Below are positions 63,337 through 64,000 of a stretch of DNA of 64,000 nt, in pieces. Every line of letters begins with the position of its first letter. Positions within the stretch are counted from its first letter, which is position 1. Both the position numbers and the translations under genes were made by a program. The stretch is from positions 19,565 to 83,564 of the forward strand of contig JBDVKF010000063.1 of assembly GCA_039960995.1 (NCBI GenBank), given 5' to 3'. Origin of the DNA: JABSSA01 sp039960995. Lineage in GTDB: Bacteria > Pseudomonadota > Alphaproteobacteria > Rhodobacterales > Rhodobacteraceae. Below the pieces are notes generated by a model, which saw only the letters and a list, made by a program, of their open reading frames with translations, was not told where the DNA came from and did not search any database.

Positions 63337-63867
63337 GTGGATAAGTTGCGGGATTTGATCCTTAAAGCACTGTTATCAAATGGGTACTTTCCGAAGGAAC
63401 TCCCACCTGTTTTTACGACAGAAGACTTCGGCTCTCATGCAGATGCAATCTTACAAGACTGGCATGCAGCGAAGGTTTTTGAGATCAAGAGGGCTAAGGA
63501 CTTTGGTAAGGTCGGCGGAAAGAAATTCCGGTCGAAGTACAGCTACAAGAAAATTCCGTCTGCTGATCCAGAAGTAATTTCGAAACCGAAGAAACTGTAT
63601 GAACGCCGAAACATCCATGTGACCCACCCAATTCCACAAGCGTTGCTAACGCGAGAGCTGGCAGAGAACTGGGCGAAAGTTCAAAAATGGCTTTCAAAAC
63701 AAAGGTACTCTGAAGACGAAATCCATGTTTCGGACCGATATGAGAGGGCCATCAAAGGGATAAACTTTCCCATTCACAGAGCCAAGACGAGCTATCTGGA
63801 GGCGACATCAGATTGGCTAATCAAGACAGACATTTCTCGGTTCTACCCAACGATTTATACCCACTCG
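63337..63867 (+). pseudogene. Reverse transcriptase, truncated (antiviral RT type)
   Basis: The first 177 codons of an RNA-directed DNA polymerase from a GTG start (AGGGG upstream). GYFPKELPPVFTT (16-28) and TDISRFYPTIYTHS (164-177) match the N-terminal part of defence-associated (DRT/UG-like) reverse transcriptases; the second is the RT motif with the first catalytic Asp. After THS the frame changes to unrelated sequence that belongs to an IS3 transposase read backwards, so the YxDD motif and the rest of the palm are missing. It begins 40 bp after the GIY-YIG stop and reads as the operon's last gene. I cannot name the DRT class. Confidence 0.75.
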
Positions 63868-64000
63868 ACCGCGTCGGCGGATTTCCACGGCCCCAGTCTG
63901 TGGATGACTTCTGCTTTGAACAGGCCGATCATGGTCTCAGCCAGCGCGTTATCATAACTGTCTCCGACGGTTCCGACGCTGGGTTCTAGGCCAGCATCAG
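63866..64000 (-). mobile_element. IS3-family transposase fragment
   Basis: The minus strand encodes an OrfB segment: EPSVGTVGDSYDNALAE, then TMIGLFKAEVIHRLGPWKS and ADAVEW. The D-N-A-x-x-E stretch carries the catalytic Glu of the DDE triad. The C-terminal part (WVDWFNNRRLLEP-like) and the terminal inverted repeat are missing at the junction with the RT gene. The rest lies beyond the right edge. Confidence 0.88.

Larger units (their letters stand above)
54284..64000. mobile_element. Integrated genomic island carrying a defence operon (right end outside window)
   Basis: Integrase next to an att-like tRNA end, an AlpA-like factor, an operon of restriction- and RT-type genes, and an IS3 fragment at the edge. 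All genes to the left are ordinary metabolic genes, so the boundary is sharp. The right boundary is not in the window. Confidence 0.75.

Noticed and set aside
63337..63867. Reverse transcriptase as a group II intron maturase or retron
   Set aside because: It is part of a compact protein operon, no intron domain or msr/msd-like structure is seen nearby, and the motifs look like defence-type RTs; the truncated end leaves the class open.
1..64000. CRISPR arrays
   Set aside because: No regularly spaced direct repeats were seen by reading; the only clear tandem repeat is the 20-bp duplication at 30089.

Overview
The window looks like a chromosomal segment of a marine-type Rhodobacterales (Roseobacter-group) alphaproteobacterium. 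Support for this: a direct-repeat GAAC-N7-GAAC LexA box, the gene order hflK-hflC-DUF2065-degP, a PutA without the N-terminal DNA-binding domain next to an Lrp-type PutR, a carnitine dehydrogenase fused to a thioesterase, a form-II CoxL-type protein and a TRAP transporter. No rRNA or CRISPR array is present. One tRNA (Leu, anticodon UAA) is complete.

Layout. 0-9.5 kb: an ECF sigma factor with an EF-hand protein, DUF983, a NUDIX hydrolase, an EamA exporter, a fatty-acid desaturase, then a carnitine-degradation cluster (aldo/keto reductase, BKACE, SGNH hydrolase, carnitine dehydrogenase-thioesterase) divergent from a LexA-controlled ImuA-like gene. 9.5-16.2 kb: YceI, metG, a large chemoreceptor, rsgA. 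16.5-19.6 kb: a tight three-gene operon (DUF3419/BtaA-like transferase, an unrecognised possible acyltransferase, a Rieske oxygenase) that may make or modify an undescribed lipid or small molecule. 19.8-24.3 kb: a GntR regulator, a DctPQM TRAP transporter, tRNA-Leu. 24.3-34.7 kb: TPR protein, putR/putA, rhomboid, GFA protein, suhB, a quinone-reductase-like enzyme, metR/metF, a hotdog thioesterase. 34.7-44.5 kb: DUF2235 hydrolase, an orphan CoxL-type protein, degP, DUF2065, hflC, hflK, gor, rpiA. 44.9-54.1 kb: valS, crotonase, DUF454, ygfZ, a glycosyltransferase, an MsbA-like ABC exporter, a class V aminotransferase.

From about 54.28 kb to the right edge the window is a mobile defence island: a tRNA-3'-end-like att sequence, a tyrosine integrase, an AlpA-like protein, then a compact operon: XRE regulator, MmeI-like adenine methyltransferase, zinc-ribbon membrane protein, SF2 helicase, T5orf172/GIY-YIG nuclease and a reverse transcriptase. 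The reverse transcriptase is cut off after about 177 codons at a junction with an IS3-family transposase fragment. The operon reads like a type ISP/IIG restriction enzyme split into separate polypeptides, with two extra components (membrane protein, RT). It is the best candidate here for an undescribed system.

A second unexpected signal is a 43-45 bp palindromic element present three times in intergenic DNA (4561, 30192, 44675) with a nearly constant G-rich left arm.
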